NCBI RefSeq assembly: GCF_000739615.1
Contig: NZ_BATP01000040.1
Location: 1 to 64,000 of the forward strand
Direction: 5' to 3'
Source: Haloferula sp. BvORR071
GTDB taxonomy: Bacteria; Verrucomicrobiota; Verrucomicrobiia; Verrucomicrobiales; Akkermansiaceae
DNA length: 64,000 nt
The notes under the pieces are model-generated. The model searched no databases. It saw only the letters and a program-made list of their open reading frames with translations, and was not told where the DNA came from. This document shows, piece after piece, positions 56,094 to 64,000 of the stretch. The translations under genes and the position numbers were made by a program. The first letter of the stretch is position 1. Each line of letters starts with the position of its first letter.

Positions 56094-56741
56094 TCATGAA
56101 CCGGCGCGTTCCGCCGCCAGCCTCTCGATCTCCCTCACCAGCCGCGGCGCGAGATGATGCTTCTCATCCTCCGGCAACGCTTCCGTGTGCTCCGGGAAAA
56201 CCAGCAGCACTTCATTGCGATCCGAATCAAAACCGATGCCGGGCTTCGAGACATCATTCGCGATCACCAGATCGCAGCCTTTCTTCTGCAGCTTGATCCG
56301 GGCGTTGGTCGCGAGGTCCTGCGTCTCCGCAGCGAAACCTACGAGAGTTCCCGTAAATCCGAAATCCCCGCGCACGGAGCCGAGGATGTCCGGCGTCTTC
56401 ACCAGCTCCAGGGTCAGGGTCTCGCCGCTCTTCTTGATCTTGTGCTCGGAGACGGCGGCGGGCCGGTAGTCCGCCACCGCCGCGGCGAAAACCGCCGCAT
56501 CCATCCGCCCGATGTGGCGCTTGACCGCCTCGAACATCTCCTCGGCGGTCTCGATCGGCAGGAAGTCCACTCCATCCGGCACGTCCAGCACCGTCGGCCC
56601 GGAGACGAGCAGTACGCGGTGGCCCGCCTCCGCAAAGGCCGCGGCCATCGCATAGCCCATCTTGCCGGACGAACGGTTCGTCAGGTAGCGCACCGGATCG
56701 AGCGCCTCACGGGTAGGACCGGCAGTGACGAGGACGCGCAT
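56094..56741 (-). CDS. coaB: phosphopantothenate-cysteine ligase (CoaB), stand-alone
   Basis: A 215-residue protein that corresponds only to the C-terminal CoaB half of the usual CoaBC (Dfp) enzyme. It joins 4'-phosphopantothenate and cysteine using CTP. Landmarks are VLVTAGPTREALDPVRYLTNRSSGKMG at the N-terminus, FAAAVADYRP (about residue 87), the KTPDILG segment, LVGFAAET (about 130) and IANDVSKPGIGF. No CoaC decarboxylase gene is adjacent. I chose the ATG at 56741 over an upstream TTG. It ends 58 nt before the inositol monophosphatase start. Confidence 0.9.
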   Translation of the reverse strand: MRVLVTAGPTREALDPVRYLTNRSSGKMGYAMAAAFAEAGHRVLLVSGPTVLDVPDGVDFLPIETAEEMFEAVKRHIGRMDAAVFAAAVADYRPAAVSEHKIKKSGETLTLELVKTPDILGSVRGDFGFTGTLVGFAAETQDLATNARIKLQKKGCDLVIANDVSKPGIGFDSDRNEVLLVFPEHTEALPEDEKHHLAPRLVREIERLAAERAGS

Positions 56742-56761
56742 CGGAATCGAAGACAACTTGC

Positions 56762-58315
56762 TTACTTGTCCTTCTTCTCGTCCTTCGGCTTCGGCGTGGC
56801 GCCTTCCTTGGGAGCTTCCTCCTTCGGCTTCTTCAGCTCATCGAGCTCCTTCTTCGCCTGCGTAAGTTGGCCTTCGCTCAGCTTGCTGGTGATGTCGCCC
56901 AAGAGAGTCTTCGCCTCGTTGTCACCGCGCTCAATCGCCAGCGATGCCAGCGCCCATGCCTTCGGGAGATTCTGGTCCGTGCCCAGGCCGCTTGCGTGCA
57001 GGCGGGCGAGACCGGTGGTGGCTGCAGCGTGACCTTGGTTCGCGGCGAGCGAGTAGAGCTGGCCGGCGTTGTTGTAATTCACCGGCACACCCATGCCGCG
57101 CTCATAGAGCGTGCCCAGGTTGTTCTGCGCCGCCGCATGACCGGACTTCGCCGCCAGGGTGAACCATGCCACACCCGCCGTCGGATCGCTCAGGCCGAGA
57201 TTGCCGGAGACGTAGAGCAGGCCGAGTTCGTTCTGCGCGACCGCGAGGCCGGCGTTCGAGGCGGAGAGCAGATACTTGTAAGCGCCCAAGAGATCCGGCT
57301 TCTCATCCTTGGAAATCCGCGAGGCCATCTCCAGCGAGGCCAGCGCGCTGCCGGCTTCCGCAGCCTTGGCCAAGGTCTCGCGGCCCTTCTCCTCGCTCTT
57401 CTCCAGGCCGCCCTTGCCTTCGAGTTGGAAGGCGGCCACGCGTAGCAGGCAGTCCGGCTGCTTCTCCTCCGCACCCTTCTGGTACTGCGCGAGCGCGGCC
57501 TTGTCTTCCTTCTTCACGTTTTCCTCGAAGTCACCGAGCGCGAGATAGGCGGCGAATTGCTTCTTCTCGATCGCCTTGCCCAGCCACTCGCGGCCTTCCT
57601 TCTCGTTGCGGAACTTCTCGTCGCCATTCAGTAGGCGTGAGCCCAGCGGGATCAGCGCGCTTTCGTCGCCAAGACCAGCAGCCTTCTTGTAGAGATCGAG
57701 TGAGCGCTTCGCGTCGGTCTTCTCCGGGAAGCCGAAGGCACCTTCGTAGAAGCGGGCGAGGATCAGGATCGAAGGCGTGTCACCGGCCTCAGAGGCCTTG
57801 CTCCACCAGTCCGCCGCCTTGTCAGCATCCGGCTTCTCGCTGAGCAGGCCGCGCAGCCAGGCCTCGCCGAGAATCCGGCCGGCATTCGCCGGATCGGTCT
57901 TGGCGGCGTTCTCCAGGCCTTCGCGGCCTTCCTGACGGTCCTTGTCTTCCTTGGAATTCAGGAGAATCAGCGCGCGGCGGTAGGTCGCGTCCTTGTGACC
58001 AGCGGCGGCGGCTTTCTTGTAATACTCCAGCGCGGCGTCCCGTGAGGACGGCAGGCCCTGACCGGTCTCTGCGGCGAAGCCCAGCAGGAAGAGCGCATCG
58101 GCATTGCCTTTCTCGGCAAGAGGCTTGGCGAGATCCACGCCGATGGATTGGCGGCCTTCGCGGTAGGCGTCGATCGCGGCCTTGGCCGGACCTTCCGCCA
58201 CCGTCGGTGGGGCGATCGGGGCATCGGCTCCGGTGCCGAGGCTGACAGCGGCAGGGGCGACCGTGGCGGTCGAAAGGGACAGGGCAAGGGCCAGCAGGAG
58301 GGTTCTCGTCGTCAC
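56762..58315 (-). CDS. exported Sel1-repeat protein
   Basis: A 517-residue protein, GTG start, with a signal peptide (TRTLLLALALSLSTATVAPAA). At least eight Sel1-like TPR repeats follow, with the LGxxYxxGxGVxxDxxxAxxWxxxAAxxGxxxA pattern (for example LLYVSGNLGLSDPTAGVAWFTLAAKSG). The C-terminus is Lys/Glu/Pro-rich (DELKKPKEEAPKEGATPKPK). Sel1 repeats bind partner proteins, often in periplasmic signalling or envelope assembly. The stop lies 20 nt before the coaB start. Confidence 0.88.
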   Translation of the reverse strand: MTTRTLLLALALSLSTATVAPAAVSLGTGADAPIAPPTVAEGPAKAAIDAYREGRQSIGVDLAKPLAEKGNADALFLLGFAAETGQGLPSSRDAALEYYKKAAAAGHKDATYRRALILLNSKEDKDRQEGREGLENAAKTDPANAGRILGEAWLRGLLSEKPDADKAADWWSKASEAGDTPSILILARFYEGAFGFPEKTDAKRSLDLYKKAAGLGDESALIPLGSRLLNGDEKFRNEKEGREWLGKAIEKKQFAAYLALGDFEENVKKEDKAALAQYQKGAEEKQPDCLLRVAAFQLEGKGGLEKSEEKGRETLAKAAEAGSALASLEMASRISKDEKPDLLGAYKYLLSASNAGLAVAQNELGLLYVSGNLGLSDPTAGVAWFTLAAKSGHAAAQNNLGTLYERGMGVPVNYNNAGQLYSLAANQGHAAATTGLARLHASGLGTDQNLPKAWALASLAIERGDNEAKTLLGDITSKLSEGQLTQAKKELDELKKPKEEAPKEGATPKPKDEKKDK

Positions 58316-58397
58316 AGCGGCAGTGTGCGGGTGGACGCCGCCGGGGCAATCTTGAAAAGCCGGGGCGATGAAAGTGCGAAATGCTGCCTACACCCCC

Positions 58398-59666
58398 TCA
58401 AGCCGCCCGCTTGCCCGCCCCCGCGGCATCGAAGCATGCCTGGAGAACATGAGAAAATCCGGGCAGCCCGGCGATCCAGCCCAAGACCGCATAGGGCAGG
58501 GCGAGGTGCTGGAGCGCCATGGCGATCCCGGCGATCCCGCATTCCCGGCGGCCGGATGCGGGATGATGCCAAGTCACGCGCTGCAGTGGCGCCGGCCCCG
58601 GCCAGTTCGCGGCATTCCGGAGCTGCAGGCCGGGTGGCTGCTTGCGGGCGAACCACGCGGAGATCTCCGCGCAGGGTCCGCAGGCTTCATCCAGCCAGAG
58701 TTCGCAGGGCTCGCCCACCGCCGGCTGCCAGCGCGGCCACCAAGCACGCACGGCGCTGTGATAGTCCTGCCATTTCTCGCCGAAGCGGTCGCGCATGTCC
58801 TGATTCTCCGACCAGCGGGCCAAGCCTTCCGAGTAAACGATCCCCAGCACTGCCAAAACGAGCGGCCAGCAGCTCCCCAGCAGCACCGCTTCCATCATCA
58901 GCAGCAGGGTCATCGAGACCTGCATGGGATTCCGCACATAGGCATAGATCCCGTGGGTAACGAGTCGCTGCGGCGGGTCGAGCGGAACCGGCGTGCCACC
59001 ACCGCTGAGTGCCAGATCGCGGAGTGCCGTGAGCCCGGGCAGTGCCAGTAGGAAGGAGCTCACCGCTAGCAGCGGCCGTCCCACTCCCGGCAGAGCCTGC
59101 CACAGCGCGAGTATTCCCGGCAGGCCGCCGCCGAGCACCAGCAAGGGCAGCCCGAGGAAGATCCCGCCAAAGGCGGGTGCCAGCATGGCGCAGCGCAGGC
59201 CGAGGTGGGTGCGCGCGGTGGTCCGCCTCGCGAGGGAGACCGAGGGTAGCAGCAGCACCGCCACGACCACGATTTCACCGATCCACCAGCGCGGCTGTAG
59301 CACCAGCACCGGCTCCATCTCCGGCATGGCCCGGAAATCGAGCGCCACCAATAGCGCAATGGTGGTCCACGGCCGTTCACCTAGAGCGGCGGATAGCAGC
59401 GGCGCCAGCACCCCCCATGCGATGCACCAGCCGAAATAGAGCGCCAGCGGCATCCCGCCGAGCGCGGGCGAGCCGGAATGAAACTCCCACAAGCCGGCCG
59501 CACGCGCGATGCCATCCAGCCATGGCAGCAGCGCGAGATTCCAAGCCAGCGCGAAGAGCAGGCCGATGGCGAAGCGCCGCGATGGCCGGCACCACGCGGC
59601 GAGCAGGGCCGATCCGAGTAGCGGCCCGTAGAGGCAAGCCAGTTCGATGATGCCTTCCCGGCTCAC
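58398..59666 (-). CDS. membrane isoprenylcysteine methyltransferase-like domain fused to a DCC thiol-oxidoreductase domain
   Basis: A 422-residue protein. The N-terminal 290 residues contain about eight to nine membrane spans, and the end of this part reads THGIYAYVRNPMQVS ... DRFGEKWQDYHSAVRAWWPRW, the pattern of ICMT/PEMT-type lipid or thiol methyltransferases. Residues about 315-422 resemble the DCC (DUF393) thioredoxin-fold family, with DEACGPCAEISAWFARKQP giving a CxxC. The GTG start overlaps the preceding stop (GTGA), so it is coupled to the gene at 59663-60595. A membrane methyltransferase joined to a thiol-oxidoreductase domain is uncommon; the reaction is unknown. Confidence 0.72.
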   Translation of the reverse strand: MSREGIIELACLYGPLLGSALLAAWCRPSRRFAIGLLFALAWNLALLPWLDGIARAAGLWEFHSGSPALGGMPLALYFGWCIAWGVLAPLLSAALGERPWTTIALLVALDFRAMPEMEPVLVLQPRWWIGEIVVVAVLLLPSVSLARRTTARTHLGLRCAMLAPAFGGIFLGLPLLVLGGGLPGILALWQALPGVGRPLLAVSSFLLALPGLTALRDLALSGGGTPVPLDPPQRLVTHGIYAYVRNPMQVSMTLLLMMEAVLLGSCWPLVLAVLGIVYSEGLARWSENQDMRDRFGEKWQDYHSAVRAWWPRWQPAVGEPCELWLDEACGPCAEISAWFARKQPPGLQLRNAANWPGPAPLQRVTWHHPASGRRECGIAGIAMALQHLALPYAVLGWIAGLPGFSHVLQACFDAAGAGKRAA

Positions 59667-60595
59667 GGGGTGCGGTAGGTCTGTTCCAAGAAATACTCGC
59701 CGGCCTTGCGGACTCCGTAGCGCTCGGCGGGCTTGAAGTACCAGGCGGGATCGAGCAGGCGGCGATAGTGCATGCTCAGGGTGACCCGCGAGCCGGCAGC
59801 GCTCGGCTCGATCGTCCACGTCGCATCCTGCCAGTCCATCCAGTGGGAGATGTGGCTGCTGTCCGAGACGCAGGCGACCACGATCCGCTCCGGGCTGCTC
59901 TCGGTCACCTTTGCCAGCAGGTCGCCGGGCTTGCCCTCGCCACCGGCGAAGTGGATCTGCCAAGTGTCACCCGGTTCCAGTCCCGTGCCTTGGATGCCAT
60001 GAGGTGCCGGGAAGCCGAGCTTCAGGAAGCCCGGCAGCTCGGCCAGCACGAACTCCGGTCCGCGGGCCAAGCGCGCCCGCGCTTCCGCCGGAGAGAGTCC
60101 TGTTTCCTTGCTCACCACCACGGTCTCATCGCGCGGGAAGGAGAGAGAGCCAGTGACGCCCTCCAAGCTCATCAGCATCAGCGCCGGCAGCACGACCAAG
60201 CGGAAGCGCTTCTCATACTCCCGGCGCGCCCGCGCTTTGTCCATGAAGATGCCGACGATGAACCCCACCGAATAGAACAAGGGCGCGGCCATCAGGATGC
60301 AGATGAAGCCCTCGATAAACAGGATGCCCAGCAGCAGCAGGAACAGCGAAATGCCCTTCATGATCGTCCCCGTCGCGCTCTTCGGCTGTGGCAGCAGTGC
60401 CAGCAGGAGGGCCATTGCCAGGGGCAGGCCAATGAACATCATCGCCGATTGCTCCTTCTGGCCGAGCACCAGCACCCGATAGCCGACCGAGCCCGCTCCC
60501 GCCGCCAGGCACAGCCAGAAGAAGAGTCCCAACTGCCGGGGTGGGAGATTCTGCGAGGGCGGTTCAGCGGCAGGAGGAATGGGGCCCTTAATCAT
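59663..60595 (-). CDS. membrane protein with a C-terminal SRPBCC/DUF1990-like domain
   Basis: A 310-residue protein. Three to four hydrophobic helices occupy about residues 20-150 (LGLFFWLCLAAGAGSVGYRVLVLG, FIGLPLAMALLLALLP, KGISLFLLLLGILFIEGFICILMAAPLFYSVGFIVGIFMD). The C-terminal domain (about 175-310) has GDTWQIHFAGGEGKPGDLLAKVTE and a tail of YRRLLDPAWYFKPAERYGVRKAG, like ligand-binding SRPBCC or DUF1990 folds; this is a weak match. It overlaps the ICMT-DCC gene by 4 nt. An inverted repeat lies just before its start. Confidence 0.7.
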   Translation of the reverse strand: MIKGPIPPAAEPPSQNLPPRQLGLFFWLCLAAGAGSVGYRVLVLGQKEQSAMMFIGLPLAMALLLALLPQPKSATGTIMKGISLFLLLLGILFIEGFICILMAAPLFYSVGFIVGIFMDKARARREYEKRFRLVVLPALMLMSLEGVTGSLSFPRDETVVVSKETGLSPAEARARLARGPEFVLAELPGFLKLGFPAPHGIQGTGLEPGDTWQIHFAGGEGKPGDLLAKVTESSPERIVVACVSDSSHISHWMDWQDATWTIEPSAAGSRVTLSMHYRRLLDPAWYFKPAERYGVRKAGEYFLEQTYRTP

Positions 60596-60602
60596 GTGTC
60601 AA

Positions 60603-60626
60603 AAGTTTCAGTAAATTCCGAAACTT
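60603..60626 (-). promoter_or_regulatory. inverted repeat at the start of the SRPBCC-like membrane gene
   Basis: AAGTTTC (60603-60609) and GAAACTT (60620-60626) flank 10 nt. The site lies 8 nt upstream of the ATG at 60595, in an AT-rich stretch. It could be an operator that controls the two-gene unit (59663-60595 and 58398-59666), or a hairpin covering the ribosome site. Confidence 0.4.
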
Positions 60627-60802
60627 CAATAACAAAATGAAATGCGCTGTGGGTGACTGGAGGGATGCCGCTGGGGCCCTCCGATTTCGGCTGGGCGGGA
60701 ATGATGAGCCAATCCCGCTGCGGCGCCCGCATGCTTAATGACTCCGTGATATTCGGATCGACTAAGGATCGGCTTGCGGATTAAGAATGGTGTGCTGCCT
60801 CG

Positions 60803-61681
60803 ATGGGATCGCTGTTTGCCAAGATCATGCACATGGCCAGCGGCCCGGTCAGGCCGATCCGTGAATGGAGCATCGTGCGCTTTGTTCTGCTGGCGATGTT
60901 TTGGGCAGCGGCGACCCTCATCGTGGGATTCTGGTGTCTCTTCTACGACAACAGCGGGGTCTTCAAATCCTTCGAAGACGTCGTCTGCTGGATTGGCGGG
61001 AACTTGAAATCGCCCATGTCGATCCTCCGGCCCCTCGCCCTGTTAGGTGGGATGGTTCTCGGCGGCGGGCACTATCTGATTCTGCGGGCCCTTCCCTTCG
61101 AGAGCAGGCTGGTATTTCGCTCTGCCGAAAAATGGATCACGCTTTCGGCCCTCGCTCTTCTTTCCATCGTTCCCGCCTGTCAGGTCAGGTGGTGGTTTCG
61201 CGCCCGCGACCTATACGTCAGAGTTTGTCTCTCCGGGGATGGGATCTGGTCCGATCTGAAGGTGATGGAATCGGGGGGAGACTACGAAGCCATGGTCGCA
61301 AGAATGGAAAGAAGCTGCTTCGCCTTCCAATCTGCCAAGGCCGAACTCGGGGATTGGTTCATCCCGCGACAACCTTCCGGTAGTGGAACCAGCTACCTGT
61401 TCACGACCTTGGTGGGTCTTCACGGCGATCCCTTCCAACTCAATTCCCCGGACTCGCTGACCAGCTATCTGTGCGAATACGAGGCTGGTCCCCACGGTCC
61501 GACTGCTCCGAAAAGCAGCGAGCCGCTCGCCAAGGCGATGGTCAAGTCGGAGATTCCGATCATCCACATGACTGGCCTGTGGTGGCTCAACCAGCGGAAC
61601 ACCCTTGCGATGGAAGCCCGCGAGCTGAGCGATCGCGGAGATCCAAGCTTCGCGGCTTGGAAGGATGCGATGACCTTCTAG
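60803..61681 (+). CDS. membrane protein, tandem paralog A
   Basis: A 292-residue protein with an N-terminal cytoplasmic segment and three hydrophobic helices (about residues 28-50 VLLAMFWAAATLIVGFWCLF, 72-90 ILRPLALLGGMVLGGGHYLIL, 112-128 ITLSALALLSIVPACQV). The C-terminal domain of about 150 residues has MVARMERSCFAFQSAKAELGDWF, then KSSEPLAKAMVKSEIPIIHMTGLWWLNQR and a DPSFAAWKD tail, which recur in the next two genes. The family is unknown to me. The gene is the first of three in a row on the plus strand. Confidence 0.75.
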   Translation: MGSLFAKIMHMASGPVRPIREWSIVRFVLLAMFWAAATLIVGFWCLFYDNSGVFKSFEDVVCWIGGNLKSPMSILRPLALLGGMVLGGGHYLILRALPFESRLVFRSAEKWITLSALALLSIVPACQVRWWFRARDLYVRVCLSGDGIWSDLKVMESGGDYEAMVARMERSCFAFQSAKAELGDWFIPRQPSGSGTSYLFTTLVGLHGDPFQLNSPDSLTSYLCEYEAGPHGPTAPKSSEPLAKAMVKSEIPIIHMTGLWWLNQRNTLAMEARELSDRGDPSFAAWKDAMTF

Positions 61682-61737
61682 CACTGCACTACATCCTCTC
61701 GATACTTGCTAGCCTTCTCCACCTCGCCACCGCATTT

Positions 61738-62583
61738 GTGCGACCGGTCCGGCGGTGGCCGCTGTTGAGGTTCTTATACCTGGTCCTGTTTTGGGCGGGC
61801 GTCGGGTTGACCTGCGTCATTGGCTATGCAGCCCTGCTTGCCGGTCCCGGAGGATTTTCCTTCAGCGATTTGGCCCGTGAGCTTGCTTCGATATTAGAGG
61901 ACAAAGGCTACCTGCTTGGCATCTTGTGCCTGCTCGCGTTCGCGCTCCTTGGCAGCCTTCATTATTTGGTACTACGCCTTATGCCTTTCGAGAACAGGAA
62001 GCCTTTCCGGTCTCGCGAGAGATGGCTTACCTTGGGTGCCTTCACGCTCGTTGCCGCAGCCTTCGCCTTCCAACTGAAGAAAACCATTCGGATCAGCGAG
62101 TTGGTCAAGATCTGCTGGGGCTACGAGATTTGGTCTCATTGGGACTGGGAGGCCAAGATGGCGGCTGGGCGCCATGCCGAGGTGGCGCGAGAGATGGACG
62201 AGGCGGTAAGAGCTTTTCGAGGCGCACGGCTTGAACTCGGGGATAATTTTGCGCCGATCCCTTTATACGGCGGTTCGGGAATGAGTTACATGTTCATCAC
62301 CTTGGGGGCATCCCATCCAGAGCCCTTCACCTTGAACGTCCCGTCAGCGATGGTGGATTTCTTCTGCAGTAGTGGAGTGGATGACGATCCAGGAGACGGG
62401 ATCACTCTATCAAAAAACTGTGCGCCCTTGGCCCGCGAGATGATCAAGTCCGGTGAGCCCATTGTCCGGATTGCGGGGCTGTGGTGGCTTGGTGAAAGGG
62501 AAGCCTTTGATCGGGAGGTGGAAGAGCGGCTAGGCTCGGGGGATACGAGCTTCCAGAGTTGGAAGGGGCTGGGGACCCATTGA
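61738..62583 (+). CDS. membrane protein, tandem paralog B
   Basis: About 281 residues from the GTG at 61738. Similarity to paralog A (VRPxRxW) extends slightly before that point, so the true start may be an unusual codon upstream, such as CTG at 61684, or the original start may be lost. Three hydrophobic helices (LYLVLFWAGVGLTCVIGYAAL, LLGILCLLAFALLGSLHYLVL, LTLGAFTLVAAAFAFQL) are followed by the shared domain: MDEAVRAFRGARLELGDNF, then LAREMIKSGEPIVRIAGLWWLGER and SFQSWKG. It ends 3 nt before the start of paralog C. Confidence 0.65.
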   Translation: MRPVRRWPLLRFLYLVLFWAGVGLTCVIGYAALLAGPGGFSFSDLARELASILEDKGYLLGILCLLAFALLGSLHYLVLRLMPFENRKPFRSRERWLTLGAFTLVAAAFAFQLKKTIRISELVKICWGYEIWSHWDWEAKMAAGRHAEVAREMDEAVRAFRGARLELGDNFAPIPLYGGSGMSYMFITLGASHPEPFTLNVPSAMVDFFCSSGVDDDPGDGITLSKNCAPLAREMIKSGEPIVRIAGLWWLGEREAFDREVEERLGSGDTSFQSWKGLGTH

Positions 62584-62586
62584 ATC

Positions 62587-63471
62587 ATGAGTAGCGTTCC
62601 TTCCAAGACTTGCCGTGGTTTTCACGTCGTCCGGTGCTTTGGCCGCTACCTTTTGCTGGCCGGCTTCTGGGGCTTTGTTGTCATGATCGTGGCTTCCCTA
62701 TGGATCGCCTTACGGTGGCATCTGCCGATTCCGTGGCCGCGGCTGTGGGGCGAGTGGATGTCGGGGGCAATCCCAGAACGCACGAGTTTGCTGCGTCCGG
62801 TGGTCTTGCTCGGGGCAGTGGTTTTGGGCGGTCTTCACTATTTGGCCCTAGGGGTTTCTCCCTTTGAAAAGCGCATTTCGATGCGGGCAGGCGAGCGCTG
62901 GGGTGTCGTTGTCACATGCGTCTTTCTCAGCGTGCTGCCTGCGCTCCAGCTCAGGAAGTGGTTCCGCTGCCAAGAGGCGTTCGAGATCTGGTATGGGTCC
63001 AAGCTCTCGTTCGAAATTCGCGAGTTGAATGACCGGAAAGACTATCGGGCGATGGTCGTAAAGATGGAGGAAGCTTGTTCTTTCATGCCATGGGCGAGGG
63101 CGGAGCTGGGGCAATGGCTCGAGCCCTACCCCATCACCGGGGGTGGTTGCAGCTACCTCTACACCACCTTGATGGGGTGGCGTGACGAACCCTATCAGCT
63201 GAATATGCCGCACATGCTCGGCTGCTATCTGGGTGACTTCGAAAAAGCTCCTGACGACGGGACCCCTCCCAAAAGCAGCGAACCTCTCGCAAGGGAGATG
63301 GTAAAATCTCACGTTCCGATCATCCGTCTCACCGGCCTCTGGTGGCTCAACGATCGTTACACCTTCTTCGATGAAGTCGACGAACTGGCGAAGAACGGCG
63401 ACTCCAGCTTCAAGAGCTGGGTGGAGATCCGGAGCTGGAATCCTCCGAAGCCCGGAACCGCGAAGCGTTAG
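62587..63471 (+). CDS. membrane protein, tandem paralog C
   Basis: A 294-residue protein with the same layout as A and B. Its helices are FGRYLLLAGFWGFVVMIVASLWIAL, LLRPVVLLGAVVLGGLHYLAL and VVVTCVFLSVLPALQL. The shared domain has MEEACSFMPWARAELGQWLE, KSSEPLAREMVKSHVPIIRLTGLWWLNDR, and SSFKSWVE. Start spacing to B is 3 nt, so B and C are likely coupled. The stop overlaps the stop of the convergent HIT gene by 4 nt. Confidence 0.75.
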   Translation: MSSVPSKTCRGFHVVRCFGRYLLLAGFWGFVVMIVASLWIALRWHLPIPWPRLWGEWMSGAIPERTSLLRPVVLLGAVVLGGLHYLALGVSPFEKRISMRAGERWGVVVTCVFLSVLPALQLRKWFRCQEAFEIWYGSKLSFEIRELNDRKDYRAMVVKMEEACSFMPWARAELGQWLEPYPITGGGCSYLYTTLMGWRDEPYQLNMPHMLGCYLGDFEKAPDDGTPPKSSEPLAREMVKSHVPIIRLTGLWWLNDRYTFFDEVDELAKNGDSSFKSWVEIRSWNPPKPGTAKR

Positions 63472-63821
63472 ATTGGCCTCCCATGCACATCCCGGATCCG
63501 CTCGCCGCTGTGAATGTAAAAGTGCAGGTGCTTGGTCGTCTGGTGATCGCCGCAGTTCGTCGACAGTCGGCAGCCGCCGTGTTCCGCGGTGATCTTCCGG
63601 CATAGCTCCGCGGCGACCTCCAGCATCTTCTGGACGATGGCCATCTCACCTTCCTCTAGCGCGGCCAGCGAGGTGATGTGTTGCTTCGGGATCACTACCA
63701 CATGCACCGGCCAGTAGGGCTGGGTGTGGTGGAAGGCGAGAACCTTGGGTGTCTCCAGGATGATCTCAACGGCGGTCCGGCCGCTGAGCACTTGGTCGCA
63801 GTAGAAGTCAGTGGGATTCAT
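63468..63821 (-). CDS. HIT-family nucleotide-binding hydrolase
   Basis: A 117-residue histidine-triad protein of the Hint type, expected to bind and hydrolyse AMP- or nucleoside-linked substrates. VLAFHHTQPYWPVHVVVIPKQHI is the usual family strand, and the triad region is KHLHFYIHSGE. The canonical motif is HxHxHxx; the first two His are present (HLH), but the third triad position is Tyr (HLHFY). I chose the ATG at 63821 because it gives the normal family length; the frame is open to 63875. It overlaps the upstream partial gene by 14 nt. Confidence 0.88.
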   Translation of the reverse strand: MNPTDFYCDQVLSGRTAVEIILETPKVLAFHHTQPYWPVHVVVIPKQHITSLAALEEGEMAIVQKMLEVAAELCRKITAEHGGCRLSTNCGDHQTTKHLHFYIHSGERIRDVHGRPI

Positions 63822-64000
63822 CGGCAGGCGGGGTCGATCCGTAGATGGGGCTGAAGAGCACTTTCCCCTCAGCATCGGAACTCATGATGGGCTCCCGAAT
63901 AGCTCCCCGCTCTTTGGCTTCCTGATGGATGGCACGAAGGAGCTTCCAAGCGTTGCTATCGCTTTCCGGAAGGAGTCGGGGCAGCCAGTAGAGAGCCTTG
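63808..64000 (-). CDS. partial gene, 3' end of a hypothetical protein
   Basis: The minus strand is open from the window edge to a TGA at 63808-63810, giving the last 63 residues of a protein. It contains ALYWLPRLLPESDSNAWKLL, EAKERGAIREP and GKVLFSPIYGS. The stop lies inside the start of the HIT gene, so the two are likely translationally coupled. No family is recognised from this fragment. Confidence 0.55.
   Translation of the reverse strand, partial: KALYWLPRLLPESDSNAWKLLRAIHQEAKERGAIREPIMSSDAEGKVLFSPIYGSTPPADESH

Overview
The window reads as chromosome of a high-GC, free-living member of the Verrucomicrobia (Verrucomicrobiaceae/Luteolibacter-like). The case rests on a Verru_Chthon cassette protein A, a PEP-CTERM protein, paired DUF1800/DUF1501 genes, two secreted formylglycine-type sulfatases (one with PA14 and LamG modules), giant secreted proteins with autotransporter-type beta-strand repeats and Asp-rich 'DxDxDGxxDxWE' repeats, and an ECF sigma factor paired with a FecR/LamG anti-sigma protein. 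This assignment comes from gene content; there is no rRNA in the window.

Layout. 1-5.7 kb: an unexplained hairpin-bearing stretch, an IscU-type scaffold with a methyltransferase (minus), then a plus-strand run of an FGGY-fold protein, a DUF374 acyltransferase, folD and a small unknown gene. 5.7-11.4 kb: a secreted protein, then a minus-strand chaperone cluster dnaK - unknown - groES - groEL ending at a strong terminator. 11.7-13.7 kb: tRNA-Ser(GGA) and a cNMP-binding/glutaredoxin-like/thioredoxin-reductase-like fusion. 14-20.4 kb: a 2143-residue metzincin protease. 20.7-26.4 kb: a PaiB-GNAT fusion, an enolase-superfamily enzyme and an LplT-like/PlsC fusion. 26.9-32 kb: a 1717-residue beta-repeat surface protein. 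32.9-39 kb: Verru_Chthon protein A followed by three paralogous secreted proteins. 39.5-42.6 kb: DUF167, SprT-like protease, LamG anti-sigma and ECF sigma. 42.6-53 kb: two sulfatases, a PEP-CTERM protein, DUF1800, DUF1501 and DUF6807. 53-58.3 kb: HAD phosphatase, outer-membrane barrel, ispF, inositol monophosphatase, CoaB and a Sel1-repeat protein. 58.4-64 kb: an isoprenylcysteine-methyltransferase-like/DCC fusion, a membrane/SRPBCC-like protein, three tandem paralogous membrane proteins, a HIT protein and the end of one more gene.

How the genes work together. Housekeeping functions (folate C1, isoprenoid, CoA, Fe-S, protein folding) are interleaved with an extracellular programme of sulfated-polysaccharide breakdown and cell-surface display. 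The sulfatase, ECF sigma and LamG anti-sigma genes form one tight minus-strand unit, which suggests surface sensing coupled to degradation. No CRISPR array, complete insertion sequence, integrase or defence island was seen.

The best candidates for undescribed biology are the Verru_Chthon A plus three-paralog secreted cassette, the three tandem membrane paralogs, the sulfatase/ECF/LamG unit, an FGGY protein whose catalytic motifs are all degraded, and a similar sequence element found about 95 nt upstream of both giant surface-protein genes. Many genes lack a visible Shine-Dalgarno sequence, so several starts are uncertain; where I moved a start the reason is given in the entry.
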